From Rhizomys pruinosus (Eukaryota; Chordata; Mammalia; Rodentia; Spalacidae), in the NCBI GenBank assembly GCA_009823505.1, contig VZQC01011939.1, positions 3,824,751 through 3,888,750 of the forward strand: a DNA stretch of 64,000 nt, written 5' to 3'. Below are positions 32,270-43,439 of the stretch, one piece after another (the stretch's first letter is position 1; every line of letters starts with the position of its first letter). Both the position numbers and the translations under genes were made by a program. The notes beneath the pieces were generated by a model, which made no database searches, was not told the origin of the DNA, and was given only the letters and a program-made list of their open reading frames with translations.

Positions 32270-32976
32270 TGTTCAGCTTGCCTTTCACCTGGGGATTTGG
32301 TGTTAGCATCCACAAATGAGGAAGACCATTCCTGGTTTGTTTTTCTGGTACTGTTACTTCTCTTAGCATAATGGCTTCAAGTTCCATTCATTTACCTGCA
32401 AATTTCATGGTGTCATCTTTTTTTTACTGCTGAATAGTACTCCATTGTGTAGATGTACCACATTTTTGTTGTCCACTCATCTGTTGAGGGGCATTTGGGT
32501 TGGTTCTAGCTCTTCGATATTGTGAAGAGAGCTGAAACAAACATAGATGAGCATGTATCTTTGTGGTAGGATGAGTCTTGTGGGTATATACCCAGGAATG
32601 GTATGGCTGGGTCAAGTGGTAGGCTCATTTTGAGTCTTTTAAGGGTTCTCCATGCTGCTTTCCATAATGGTTGTATACATTTACATCCCCACCAGCAGTG
32701 GATGAGTGTTCCCCTTTCCCCACAACCTCTCCAGCATTTGGTGTCTTTTTTTTTTTCTTGATCTTAGCCAGTCATATAAGAGTGAGATGGTAACTGAGAG
32801 TGGTTTTAATCTTCATTTCCTTAATTATTAATGATGTTGAACACTTTTTAAAGATGTTTCTCAGCCATCTTTACTTCCTCACTGGTGAAGTCTTTGTTCA
32901 GCTCTTTACTCCATCTTTTCAGTAGGTCATTTGTTTTCTTCTTTGTTTTTCTAGTAGTCTATATATTCTGGACAAT
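32270..32976 (-). pseudogene. L1 ORF2 C-terminal remnant, antisense
   Basis: The minus strand carries the end of ORF2, from 'gtgttagcatccacaaatga' (complement) at 32,300 up to the 'KSKE'-type zone near 32,960. It has multiple breaks. It joins head-to-head with a plus-strand L1 endonuclease piece at about 32,977. Confidence 0.85.
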
Positions 32977-33670
32977 AACGCTCAGAAAATCCTCAAAGAA
33001 ATCCAAAGAACAGAGGAAAGGAGCAACTATCTCTAAGCAATTAAAGAGAGAAATTAACAAAACCATAACAGAGTAAATATAAACCTAGACCAATAATGCA
33101 AACAGAAAATAAGGTGAAAGGAAGTAACACACATCTCTCAATAATAACCTTAAGTATTAGTGGTCTAAACTCCCCAATCAAAAGACTTAGACTGGGAGAA
33201 TGGATTAGGAAACAGAATCCTTCTATATGCTGTCTACAAGAAACCCATCTTACCCGCAAGGACAGATACCACCTTAGAGTGAAAGGATGGAAAAAAATAT
33301 TCCAAGCAAATGGTACCAAGAAACAAGCAGGACAAAATAGACCTCAGAGTAAAATTAATCAGAAGAGACAAAGAGGGCCATTACATCCTTATCAAAGGAA
33401 CAATTAATCATGAAGACTTCACAATCCTAAATGTTTATGCACCAAACTCTGGTGCACCTAACTTTAGACCTCAAGACACATTTAATCCCAGCACATTAAT
33501 AGTGGGGGACTTCAATACCCCACTGAGCCCCTTGGATAGATCAACAGGACAAAAAATAAATAAATAAAGAGAGACATCGGAACTGAACAATACAATACAA
33601 TACACCAAATGGACCTCATGGACATCTACAGAATATGCCACCCAAACACCAGAGAATATACTTTCTACTC
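32977..33670 (+). pseudogene. L1 ORF2 endonuclease remnant
   Basis: Translation from 33,096 shows the APE-type endonuclease start: 'NSPIKRLRLGEWIRKQNP', the catalytic-site motif 'QETHL' near 33,237, 'YAPNSGAPNF' near 33,438 and 'VGDFNTPLS' near 33,505. The frame shifts near 33,340 between two open pieces. This domain nicks target DNA to start retrotransposition, and the copy is dead. Confidence 0.85.
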
Positions 33671-33683
33671 CTTCTGGATTTTG

Positions 33684-33832
33684 TTTTAGTCTTTTTGAGA
33701 CAGGGTCTCCCTGTAGCCCCAGCTGTCCTGGAACTCACTCTGTAGACCAGGCTGGCCTTGAACTCATAAAGATCTGCCTGCCTCTGCCTCCCAAGTGCTA
33801 GGATTAAAGGCATGTGCCACCACACCCAGCTT
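33684..33832 (-). mobile_element. B1 SINE, young, with TSDs
   Basis: Complete antisense B1. Flanks 'cttctggattttg' (33,671-33,683) and 'ctttctggatttttg' (33,833-33,847) are TSDs with two single-base length differences. Confidence 0.93.
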
Positions 33833-33847
33833 CTTTCTGGATTTTTG

Positions 33848-33945
33848 AGGAACCTCCACACAGATTTTTATGGTGCCTGTGTCATTGCACCCCAACCAGC
33901 AGTGAATACATGTTCCTCTTTCCCCACATTATCATTGAGTTTTGC
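33848..33945 (-). mobile_element. L1 ORF2 C-terminal fragment, antisense, old
   Basis: 'aggaacctccacacagattt', 'ccaaccagcagtgaatacat' and 'tcctctttccccaca' are the complement of the ORF2 C-terminal zone seen at 32,640-32,730. Its left neighbour across the B1 is the endonuclease piece. Confidence 0.65.
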
Positions 33946-33954
33946 CACCATTTT

Positions 33955-34660
33955 TAAATTTTATTTTTAATTGATGTTTTATGTATTTCATACATCATTT
34001 TTCATTTCTGTTCAGGCATATTCCTCTATCCCTTCCCCCCACCCCACCCCAAACCATCCCAGATCATGCACTCTATCATAACTGCCCCGCATCTTTCTCT
34101 CAGTCTTTTTTTGTGCTTAGGAATTCACATTTTCCTCCATTAATTTCATGTTATTCTAAAATATGGATACATACTTTCCACCCATATACAGTAATTACAG
34201 AATCTGAAAATAATTGGTGGGTGGATTCTAGAGCCCATTGAGGGATTCACATTATGACAACATAGATGCTTACAGATAAACCAAAAACATAACTATACTG
34301 TCATTCGGCTTGCCTTTCATCTGGGGGATTTGGTGTTAGCATCCACAAATGAGGGAAACCATTCTCCGTTTGTCTTTTTGAGACTGTGTCACCTCCCTCA
34401 ACATAATGGCTTCGAACTCCATCCATTTACCTGCAAAGTTCATAATGCCATCCTTTACCACTGAATAGTACTCCATTGTTTAGATATACCACATTTTTGT
34501 CATCCACTCATCTGTTGAGGGGCATATGGGTTGGTTCCAGCTCTTCGCTATTGTGAAGAGAGCTGCAATAAACATGGATGTCCATATATCTTTGCGGTAG
34601 GCTGAGTCTTTGGGGCATATACCCAGGAGTGGTATGATTGGGTCAGTTTGCTTCCTGTTG
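33955..34660 (-). mobile_element. L1 with short 3' UTR, antisense
   Basis: The minus strand holds the ORF2 C-terminus (34,660 to about 34,320; translated 'LLGICPKDSAYRKDIWTSMF' near 34,600), then a 3' UTR of only about 350 bases ending near 33,955. The terminus contains 'aatatgcctgaacagaaatg' and matches that of the long-UTR L1 at 26,930. This comparison defines the short form. Confidence 0.8.
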
Positions 34661-34839
34661 GTTTCTTCTTTAGTTTTGGCTATGCAGCCTCCAATCACTG
34701 ACACTGCTGTATCCTCCCAACAGCTTTAAACCGCAGTACCAACAGTTTACACTTTCCACCTCAGTATTAGTAGGTTGGGGGGGGGCTTTGAATCCTTTGG
34801 CCTGCACACTGGTCCCCACCTGGGCAGTTAGGCACAGGT

Positions 34840-35159
34840 AGTGTGTGCTGCTGGCTGGCTGACTTTCTATCCACGTACACAGTTCCTCTCTATGGTCCTA
34901 GCATTGGATGGCGCCTGCAGAGGTGGGCTGCCATCTGGCCGCCTGCACCACACAGATGGGCCTTGGTGGCTGGGAACAGGGAGTGTGCACCACTGGCACA
35001 CCTTCTGTCTGTGAACGCAGTTCCTCTCTATGATCTTAGCATTGGATGGCGACTGCCGAGGTGGGCGGCCAGCTGGTTCCCTGCACAACACAGAAAGACT
35101 TGGTGGGGGCCTTGGTGGTGGGCCACAGGGAGTGTGCACTGCTGGCTGACTTTCTGTCC
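34840..35159 (+). repeat. GC-rich tandem repeat, about 2.2 units of 145-150 bp
   Basis: Unit 1 runs about 34,840-34,981, unit 2 34,982-35,131, and a partial third 35,132-35,159. Shared blocks include 'cagttcctctctatg', 'cttagcattggatggcg' and 'cacagggagtgtgcac'. It resembles neither the L1 promoter monomer at 17,971 nor any repeat I can name. Confidence 0.85.
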
Positions 35160-35366
35160 TAAAATATTTTTATGTATATGTGTGTTATGGCTATATGTAT
35201 ATAAGTGCGCCCATGTCATGCAGTGCGTGTGGAGGTCAGAAGAGGGCATCAGATCCCCTGGAGCTAGAGTTATAGATCATTGTTAGCTTCCATGTGGGTC
35301 CTAGGATTCAAACCTGGGTCTTCTGTAAGAACAGTGTCCTTAATCGCTGAGCCATCTCTCCAGCCC
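35160..35366 (-). mobile_element. B2 SINE, older
   Basis: Antisense B2, with 'gagccatctctccagcccc' at the right end and 'gaggtcagaagagggcatc' in the body. The sequence is closer to the general muroid B2 than to the CpG-rich young type. Confidence 0.88.
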
Positions 35367-35878
35367 CTCATCACATATTTTTTTATCTTAGGCATTCTGA
35401 CTTGGGTAAGATGATGTCTCAAAAAGTTTTAATTTGCATTTCCTTAATGGCTAAAGACATTGAACATCTAAAAAATAACTATTTTCATTTTATCTTTTGA
35501 GAAATTTCTGTTTAATTCCATGCCCCATTATCTAGTTGGTTGGTTGTTTTCTTGTTAGGATTTTTTAGTTCTTCATATATTCTAGATACTAGCCCTCTGT
35601 CTGAGGTATAGTTGGTAAAGACATTTTTCTCCATTCTATAGGTTCCCTCTTCAGTTGAATGGTGATATCTTTTGCTGTACAGAAACTTTTGGGGGTCCTG
35701 TTGAGAAAGTTCGCTGTACAGAAACTTTTGGGGGTCCTGTTGAGAAAGTTCTTTCCTATGCCTATAAGTTCCAGTGTATTCCTTACTTTTTCAATGATCA
35801 GATTCAGGGTATCAGATCTTATGTTGAAGTTGAGGTTCTTGATCCATTTAGAGTTGAGATTTGCACAAGGTGAGAAGC
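35367..35878 (-). pseudogene. L1 ORF2 C-terminal remnant, antisense, with 39-bp tandem duplication
   Basis: 'ttaatttgcatttccttaat', 'agatactagccctctgtctg' and 'ttttgctgtacagaaacttt' are the complement of ORF2 C-terminal sequence. The unit 35,674-35,712 is repeated at 35,713-35,751. It meets a plus-strand RT piece at about 35,879. Confidence 0.85.
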
Positions 35879-37300
35879 AGGGAACTAATTTTACCAGTTC
35901 TCTTCAAATTATTCCAAAAATAGAAAAAACACACCCAAATTCTTTTTGTGAAGCCAGTATTACTCCTATATCAAAACCAGACAAAGACCTAACAAAAAAG
36001 AAAATTGTAAGCCAATCTTCCTGATGAACATAGATGAAGAAAATTCTCAATAAAATACTTGCAACCCAAATTCAAGTGTACAGAAAAAGTCATCCATCAT
36101 GATCAAGTTAGCTTCATCTCAGAGATGCAGGGATGGTTCAACTTATATAGATACATAAATGTAATCCACCAAATAAATAAGAGTCACTAGTTGCAGAAAA
36201 CAAAACCTAAGGATACAGGGGACATATCTCAACATAGTAAAGACAATATGCTACAAGCCCACAGCCAGCATCATGCTAAATGTCGCAAAACACAAAACAT
36301 TTCCACTAAAATCAGAAATAAGACAAGAATGAACACTTTCCCCATTCTTGTTAAGTATATCACTTGAAGTTTTTCTTGAGCAGTAAAAGAAGTGAAAGAG
36401 ATAAAGGATACAAATTGGAAAGAAGTCAAGTATCCTTATTTGAAGATGATGTGATTCTATACATAAACATCCTAAAGACACCAGAAATATTCAGCAAAAT
36501 AACAGGATAAAAAATTAACACACAAAGTAAGTAATCTTGGGACTAGAGAGGCAGCTCAGTAGTTAATAGCATTGACCTCTCTTGCAGAGGACATAGGTTC
36601 TGTTCACAGCACCTACGTGGTGGCTGACAACAGTCAGTAACTCCAGTTTCAGGGGATCTGATGCAGGTCTTTTGGCCTCCACTGGCACTGCCTGACATGG
36701 GTCTACTTACATATATGCAGGCAAAACACTCATACACATAAGTTAAAAATAATATAAAGTATTTTATAAAATTCGGTGATCTTCTTGTACAATGATAGCA
36801 AGCATGCTGAGAAAGAAATGAGGAAAACTATCTTCTGTTACAGCCCTAAAAATTCTTGGAATAAATCTAATCAAGGAAGCAAAAGACTTGTATAATAAAA
36901 AATTAAGACAATGAAGAAAGAAATTGAAGAAGATGCTAGCATATGAAAAGACTCCCAATGCCCATGAACTGGTAGGATCAATATCATGAAAATGGCCATC
37001 CCGCCAAAGGCAATCTATGGATTCAATGTAACCCCCATTCGAATGCCAACACAATTCTTCAAATAATGGAAAAAATCTCAAATTTCATATGGAAACACAG
37101 GAAAGCCAGGATAGCTAAAGATGATCCTGAACACTAAAAGAAGAGCTGGAGAAACCACCATCCCTGATTTCAAATTATACTACAGAGCTATAATAATAAT
37201 AAGAGTATAATACTGTCATAAAACAAACATGTTGACCAATGGAATAGAACTGGACACACACACAAGCACGCTTGCACACATGCGCACATGTGTGTGTGTG
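35879..37300 (+). pseudogene. L1 ORF2 reverse-transcriptase remnant, inverted part
   Basis: The RT fingers appear in broken frames ('EASITPISKPDKDLTKK' near 35,960) with later RT blocks up to 'ttatactacagagctataat' near 37,180. It is split by a B2 at 36,538. Relative to the adjoining antisense C-terminal piece, it is the upstream part of the same ORF in reverse, the pattern left by twin priming. Confidence 0.8.
36538..36770 (+). mobile_element. B2-type SINE, old
   Basis: 'gggactagagaggcagctca', 'ctctcttgcagaggac', 'ggcactgcctgacatgg' and 'gcaaaacactcatacacata'. Diverged, and inserted in L1 RT sequence. Confidence 0.8.
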
Positions 37301-37799
37301 TGTTAACAAAATAAGAGCACACTGAATCTTGAAACATGAATAGTCAGTATGGGATGAACAAGTGGAGTTCATCCTAGACCACCATTTACCATGTGACCTT
37401 CTAATGGCGCCCTGTATCATATTAATGATGAAAGACAAGTGATGTAAGCATCAAAGTGGGTTATAAACATGACTGAATCTGTCTCCTCTTTCTGATGACC
37501 CACAAAACTGTGATCCGGGAGACGTTGCTCACCTGTCAAGGGCTCTTACAAACAACTCATCAGGAGCACCATGATGAATTTGGGCAGACTGAACACATTC
37601 TGCTAAACTCAGGAACAACTCAAGAGTGCTGTAGTTTGTATTTGCAGTTTGTGATCTTAGTGTTATATTGAGCAAACCATTACTTGATTTTAAATCACGC
37701 AGATATATACCTGCTATTTGTGAAGAGTTTTATAGCTTTAGATCTTTTAATGAGGTCTGCTCTCATCAGTTCTATGTAATACCTCACTGGAGGTTTGAC
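37301..37799. other. No gene seen
   Basis: Unassigned, except for a short mixed CA/TG run at 37,255-37,302 on its left edge. Confidence 0.35.
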
Positions 37800-39770
37800 T
37801 AGGGCAGTTGTGTAAAACAGAAATAAGAAACACTCTATTTGGAAATGAGGAAGTAAAACTACCATTGCTTGCAAAAGACATAATCTGATATGCATAAAAT
37901 GCTAAGTGAACTAAAAAGTGTTAATTTTGACAATATAAGCATGCAAAATCAATTGTATTTCTATATGTAGTTAATGAAAAACTAAAAACTGAATTGAATA
38001 ATTGTTTTTACAGTAACAAATGGAAATAAAGTAAAAAAATTTGTATTCTGAAAGTTATAAAATACTGTTGACAGGTTGGAGAGATGGCCTAGCGGTTAAG
38101 AGCGCCGACCGCTCTTACAGAGGACCCGGGTTCGATCCCCAGCACCCACATGGTGGCTGAGAACCGCCTGAAACTCCAATTCCAGGAGAACTCCAGTTCC
38201 AGGGGAATCCGACACCCTCTTCTGACCTCCGCGGCATTGCACGACACGGTGCACAGACTTGCATACAGACAGTACATTCATACACATACAGAAATAAATA
38301 AAATTAAAAAAATTTTTGAAAGAAATAAAACACCTCAGGAAATAAAGGGCATCACTTCACTGTGGATCAGATTAAACACTGGATGGCTGTCTTCACCTCT
38401 GCCCTACAGATTTAGTAAAAGACCTATCATAACCCCAGCTCTTATTTCTTCAGAAATTAATGAGTTGATCATAGAATTCACATGGAATACAGAAGAGCTA
38501 AAACAATATTTTAAAAGAGCAAACTTGCAGGATTCACACCTATCAATTAAAAGTATACTGTACAGCTGTGGTCATTAAGACAATGGATGCAGGCATTCAG
38601 CCTTGGCGTAAAGATAGATAGACAGATCAATGGATAGAGCCCAGGGCCCAGAAATAAATCTACACATTTATTGTCAATTGATTTTTGGACATAGCACCAA
38701 AACAATTAAATGGGGAAGAAATAGTCTTCTCAACAAGTTGTGCCAAGATAATTGGACATTCACCTCAAATCATATATAAAAATTAAGTAAAAATGGGTCA
38801 AAACCTCATTATAAGAATTAAAGCTATAAAACTCTTGGCAGAAAGCAGGTATATATTTTTGTGACTTTAAATCAGGCAATCATTTGCTGAATATGACATC
38901 CAAAATACAAACTATAAGATAAAAATTAATAAAGTGGACTTTCATTAACATTAAAACCCTTTGTGCTTTAACAGATTCCATTTAAAGACTGAACGAGGAG
39001 CCACAGGATGAACATAAATATTAACAAATCATATATCTTACACAGAACTAATATATAAGGAACTCAATAATAGAATAAAAAAAACTCAACTAAAAATGAG
39101 CAAAGGATCTGAATGGATGTTTCTTGAAAGCAGATGTACCAATGGTCAAAAGATTGAAGAAAAAAGATGCTCGATGTTGTCAGTCACCAGAGAAATGTAC
39201 AAATCACAATAAGGTAAAATGATTCTACAAAAGGCAGTAACAAATGTAGACAAAAACACAAGGAATGCAAACTCCCAGTCTGGCAAGGAATGTGAAATGG
39301 TATAGTCACCTTCTCTAACAGCCTGCAGCTTTGCAGAAGACTGAACACAGAGCAGCCATGGGGGTCTCCAATGCCGTCTCCACCAAGACAGGCATAGTCA
39401 TAAGAGCAAATAAATCAAAGCAACCCAAATGTCCCATACAGTTTAATAGGCAGATAAACTGCACTACCTCCATTCTATTCTAAATATAACTTGGTAATAA
39501 AGGGAAATTGAAATACTGATAGAGTCTACAGTGTAGAGCTACCTTGAAAACATTAGGCAGAATGAAAGGAACCAGTCACAAATGACTATTTGTCAGCAAC
39601 TGACCGGAAAGGTAGAGTGACTGCCAACTTCTAAGCTCAATGGCTCTGAGACAGCAGTTAAAAAGATCTAAAGCTAATTGTGATGATGGTTACACAAGTT
39701 CATGTATTTATTTAAAAAACCTGGTATATCTTAAGTGAATGAATTCCATGACATGTGAACTATCCCTTCT
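37800..39770 (+). pseudogene. Ancient L1 (L1M-like) ORF2 and 3' end
   Basis: RT-zone blocks at 37,835-37,985 ('gaggaagtaaaactaccatt', 'atctgatatgcataaaatgc', 'caattgtatttctatatg') lie before a young B2. Thumb and C-terminal blocks follow from 38,330 ('agaattcacatggaatacag', 'aatgggtcaaaacctcatta', 'gaatgtgaaatggtatagtc'). The 3' end is near 39,770. Heavily mutated, with no open frame. Confidence 0.7.
38073..38318 (+). mobile_element. B2 SINE, young
   Basis: A near-complete CpG-rich copy: 'ttggagagatggcctagcgg', B box 'ggttcgatcc', A-rich tail to about 38,318. It is inserted in the ancient L1. Confidence 0.93.
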
Positions 39771-39774
39771 GTGG

Positions 39775-40090
39775 GTTGAATGTTTGTGCACCCACAAAAT
39801 TCATATGATGAAATTTTAGTCCTGATAATCTATGATGTTGGAGGTGGAGACATCTGCCAGGTGATTATGTCAAGAGCTTGTGAATGTATTATTGTCTCAT
39901 TAAAAATATCTCAGAGTTCCTGCCTTTTACCAGGTGAGAAGCAAGAAAATTGTTGGCAACTTGGGAGATCCTCTGCAGACATGAAGCAGTCCAACATCTT
40001 GGACTTGGAGTTCTTGATCTACAGAACTTTGAAAAGTAGTTGTGAGCTGCTAATAAGCCATGCAGTTCATGGATTTCTGTTGTAGAGGTC
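39775..40090 (+). mobile_element. Ancient LTR-like sequence (MLT-type, tentative)
   Basis: 'gtgggttgaatgtttgtgca', 'gatgttggaggtggagaca' and 'tggacttggagttcttgatc' recall old mammalian MaLR LTR blocks. Degenerate. Confidence 0.4.
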
Positions 40091-40279
40091 TGAACTGGTT
40101 GAGATTGTATCTGAATGAACTTCAAAATAGAAATATTAGTACAAAAAGAAATGAAGAGTACAGAAAAATGAGGCATGTGTGCACTACAAAAGGAAAAAGC
40201 CTCAACTGGCCCAGGGAAAGAACTTCTGGCTATCAAATCATATAACATGTATATATTTATATCATACACATATATATGG

Positions 40280-40690
40280 GGACATTACAAATGCCTTTAA
40301 AACTATGCCTTACGGTGAACTTCTGCTCGAAACAGTCAACTTCTGCATCGAGAATTTTGAGAAAGACTGAGAAAAAGATGAAAAACATGTTTGGCAGAAT
40401 GCATGAGCTCTGGTGGGGGGGTAGGGAGGTGGACACTGGTCTAGATACTTTTTTTTGTCTTTTTGAGACAGGGTCTCCCTGTTGCCCCAGCTGTCCTGGA
40501 ACTCGCTCTGTAGACTAGGCTGGCCTTGAACTCACAAAGATCTGCCTGCTTCTGCCTCGCAAGTGCTAAGATTAAAGGCATGCACCACCATGCCCAGCTG
40601 CGCCACACCGGCTACATTTGATTTGTAACATAATCTTGTACAATATGTATAAAATAAATTAAATAATTAATTAATTAATAATTAATAAAA
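40280..40690 (+). mobile_element. L1 3' end, split by a B1
   Basis: 'acggtgaacttctgctcgaa', 'gtcaacttctgcatcgagaa' and 'tgtttggcagaatgcatgag' match the L1 terminus at 54,758-54,900. The last part resumes after the B1 at 40,603 and ends in AATT-rich sequence. Confidence 0.8.
40449..40599 (-). mobile_element. B1 SINE, young
   Basis: Complete antisense B1: 'agacagggtctccctgttgc', 'actaggctggccttgaactc', 'taaaggcatgcaccaccatg'. Confidence 0.93.
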
Positions 40691-40699
40691 ACAAATAAA

Positions 40700-40985
40700 T
40701 AAATACCCAGCATGGAGTGCAGAAAACAGGCAGCAGGCCCCAACCCTAGCCAGGAACTACCAGCAAGCAATTACTGTCAGGTAGTGGGGAGCTGACTAGA
40801 CTCCAGTGGATTACCTTGCACCAAGGGACACCTGGATAGAAATGCTTGACCTGATAGGACTTAACGTATATGACAGAATACCTGAAATGTGGTGTGCAGA
40901 GCTATAGAGGGCAGGGGGTCTAAATTTGGTTTGGTTAAGATGTATTATATGAAATGCACAAAACTCAATAAAACTTTAAAAGTGG
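40700..40985 (+). mobile_element. L1 3' UTR terminal segment (Lx-like)
   Basis: 'gagctgactagactccagtg', 'gacttaacgtatatgacaga' and 'gtctaaatttggtttgg', ending 'aaaactcaataaaacttt' before an A-run. It gives a clean reference for the ends at 2521 and 11,614. Confidence 0.82.
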
Positions 40986-41799
40986 AAAAAAAAACCTATG
41001 CCTTAGCCTGCAAATGTGAGTCACCAGTCTTCCTGTGCAGGGAGGTCTTGGAGATCCACTAATGGGACTTCAGCCAGTATCCTGTCTATAAAGGGGAAAG
41101 TCTGCTCATCCTTCAAAAAGGGAAGCCTGGTCTAGTAGGACCTGACTTTGTCCACTGATGGATGGAACTGGTAAGTGAAAAGCCAAAAGGAACCAGGGGC
41201 TCTCACCCCACCAAACCTGAGGACCAGATCCTCAACTGACTTGAGAAAAACAAAAACCTTGGTTAATTTGAGCTAACAGTGTAGCCTTAAACATCCAAAA
41301 GGAAAGTATAACCAAAAATAATTAGTAAGGCCTGAGAATATAAAACTTGAGATCTTAGTAAAAGGACAAAAAGTAAAAAAAAAAAAAAAAAAAAAAAGAG
41401 CACAGTTGTTTTGACTGTCTTACTGGCAGGTGCAGCTACCTGGAGGCTACCACTGCTTTTGCCATCCCTTAAAGACATGAGACACAGCTTCCATTATGGA
41501 CTGAAGACCCCTGTCTCTCCAAGAATCCTCCAAACCTTCAGGGCCAGATGGGGACTGATGGGGTTTCAGCCTCTTCGGAGTATAGACTGCCATTGTTGGA
41601 CTACCCAGGCTGTATCACAGAGACCAGCAAAGGAGGATCCAGACAGGACCTGGTGCTTACTGGACCTCATTTGGTGACCATAGGAAGGGAAAACCCCAGT
41701 GTGGAGCACAAGGGCAGGACTGATGGTTGTTTGGGCTTGCTAAGAAAGATCCTTCAAACATGACATCTTTCAGCCTAATTTAAAAAAAGAAAGAAATCA
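40986..41799. other. No gene seen; A-run at 41,374-41,397
   Basis: The segment after the A-run (41,404-41,780) has no stops for 88 codons in one frame, but no domain. It may be an old rodent repeat I cannot name. Confidence 0.35.
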
Positions 41800-42641
41800 C
41801 GATAAGGCCCTACTGTCAATGACATGATGTAAGCATGGGAAGGTTGTATTGAGACCACATTTGCAAGTGTACAGTTGGTCTCTGGAATACCAGAGAGTGT
41901 TACCAAAGGCCAATGAACCAATAAAGCAAATGTTGGTTTCCTTGAATCAAGCAAGACTCCTCCACCAACATCAGCTACACCTCACTTGCTTGGAGATACT
42001 GTGCAGCAGGGGCAGCCATATGTCTGTATATCCCAAATCTATTTGGCTATTGGCTCTCTCCTTGGAGGAATAACTCATGGATGTTGCCACAAACTTATAT
42101 CCTCTAGTGATTAGGAGATGTTATATGCCACAGTAAGACTTTGTCATCTTTCACAGGAAAAAAAGTAATCCATGGATTAACACACCATCCAAACATCTGT
42201 GTCTATACCAAAGTAACCTACCATAGTATTTAACAATGATTAAATACCTATATATCTAATCGCTTGTGCTTCATTAGTAGGATTGAAAGGTTATTCCTGG
42301 ACAAACATCAGCCCATGAAAAGAAACAGCCAGAACTGATCAGAGTCCAAAACAACATCTCCAGACAAAGTAGACTGTTCTGCTTCTCGTCCACCTGTGCC
42401 CCGTTTCTAAGCCTAAGGAACAATCTGCGGAAGAGGGGGAGTGGTAGAATGTAAGGGCTGCGATTGGGGTGAAAGGTAAAACTACGACAATATAGTCTGG
42501 ACTTGTATTTGATCAACTTGATTGAACATTCAAGCCCCTCGAGCTGGATGGTGGGAGCCTTGGGCTGTGTGGGTTTCGGCACAACTGTTTGCAAATTGGT
42601 TTTATATGAAGGATGCTTTTACTGAAAAAAAAAAAAAAAAG
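41800..42641 (+). mobile_element. L1 long 3' UTR module, copy C
   Basis: Aligns with 25,930-26,780: 'tattgagaccacatttgcaa', 'tctggaataccagagagtgt', 'gtgtctataccaaagtaacc' and 'ttgaacattcaagcccctc'. It ends at an A-run (42,627-42,641) where copy A continues, so this copy was polyadenylated or truncated within the module. Confidence 0.75.
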
Positions 42642-42774
42642 GAGCTAGATACTGAAGTCTTTAAAGCAGGTTTTCATGCCAGGCCTGAAGAAGGCCAAGA
42701 GCTTGGAGGAAGATAGTAATTAAAATCCACTCTGTAAGACTTGTAGTTTAAAAGGGTATACTTAAAAATAACAT
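42642..42774. other. No feature seen
   Basis: Short unassigned stretch ending in the TSD of the following B2. Confidence 0.4.
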
Positions 42775-43050
42775 GGGCTGGAGAGATGGCCTAGCGGTTA
42801 AGAGCGCCGACTGCTCTTACAGAAGACCCGGGTTCGATCCCCAGCACCCACATGGCGGCCGAGAACCGTCTGAGACTCCAATTCCAGGAGAACTCCAGCT
42901 CCAGGGGAATCCGAGACCTTCTTCTGACCTCCGCGGCATTGCACGACACGGGTGCACAGACCTGCATGCAGACAGTACGTTCATACACATACAGAAATAA
43001 CAGGTAAATAAAAAAATTAAAAAAAATAAAATAAAATAAAATAAAAAAAT
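42775..43050 (+). mobile_element. B2 SINE, young
   Basis: Complete CpG-rich copy with intact B box and a long A-rich tail of AAATA-type units to about 43,050. The flanks 'aaaaataac' on both sides look like a short TSD. Confidence 0.93.
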
Positions 43051-43171
43051 AAAAAAATAACTATATTTTATATAGAGAGGTTTTCAGTAGAGATTTATAC
43101 AGAAAAATACAAAATAACCATATAAGCTAATGGACTTGATTTCTCTGAGTCATAGTACATCATTATAACTT

Positions 43172-43431
43172 TATTTTTTTTCTTTTAAAAATTTTTATTT
43201 TTTATGTGTATAAATGGTACTGTCTGCAATAGAGGTTTGTGCACCCCATGTTGTGCAATGCCCGGAGGTCAGAAGAGGGCGTCAGACTCCTGGAACTGGA
43301 GTTCTCTCCGTAACTGGAGTTACAGAGGCTCTGCCGCTGCCATTGGGGGTGCTGGGGATCGAACCCGGGTCCTCTGCAAGAGCAGTCAGAGCTGAGAACC
43401 TCTCCAACACCTAGTGCCTCTCCCACCCCAG
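43172..43431 (-). mobile_element. B2 SINE
   Basis: Antisense B2: 'gaggtcagaagagggcgtca', 'gatcgaacccgggtcctctg', 'tgcaagagcagtcagag'. Flanks 'cattataact' and 'catataactt' suggest a TSD. Confidence 0.88.
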
Positions 43432-43439
43432 CTCATATA

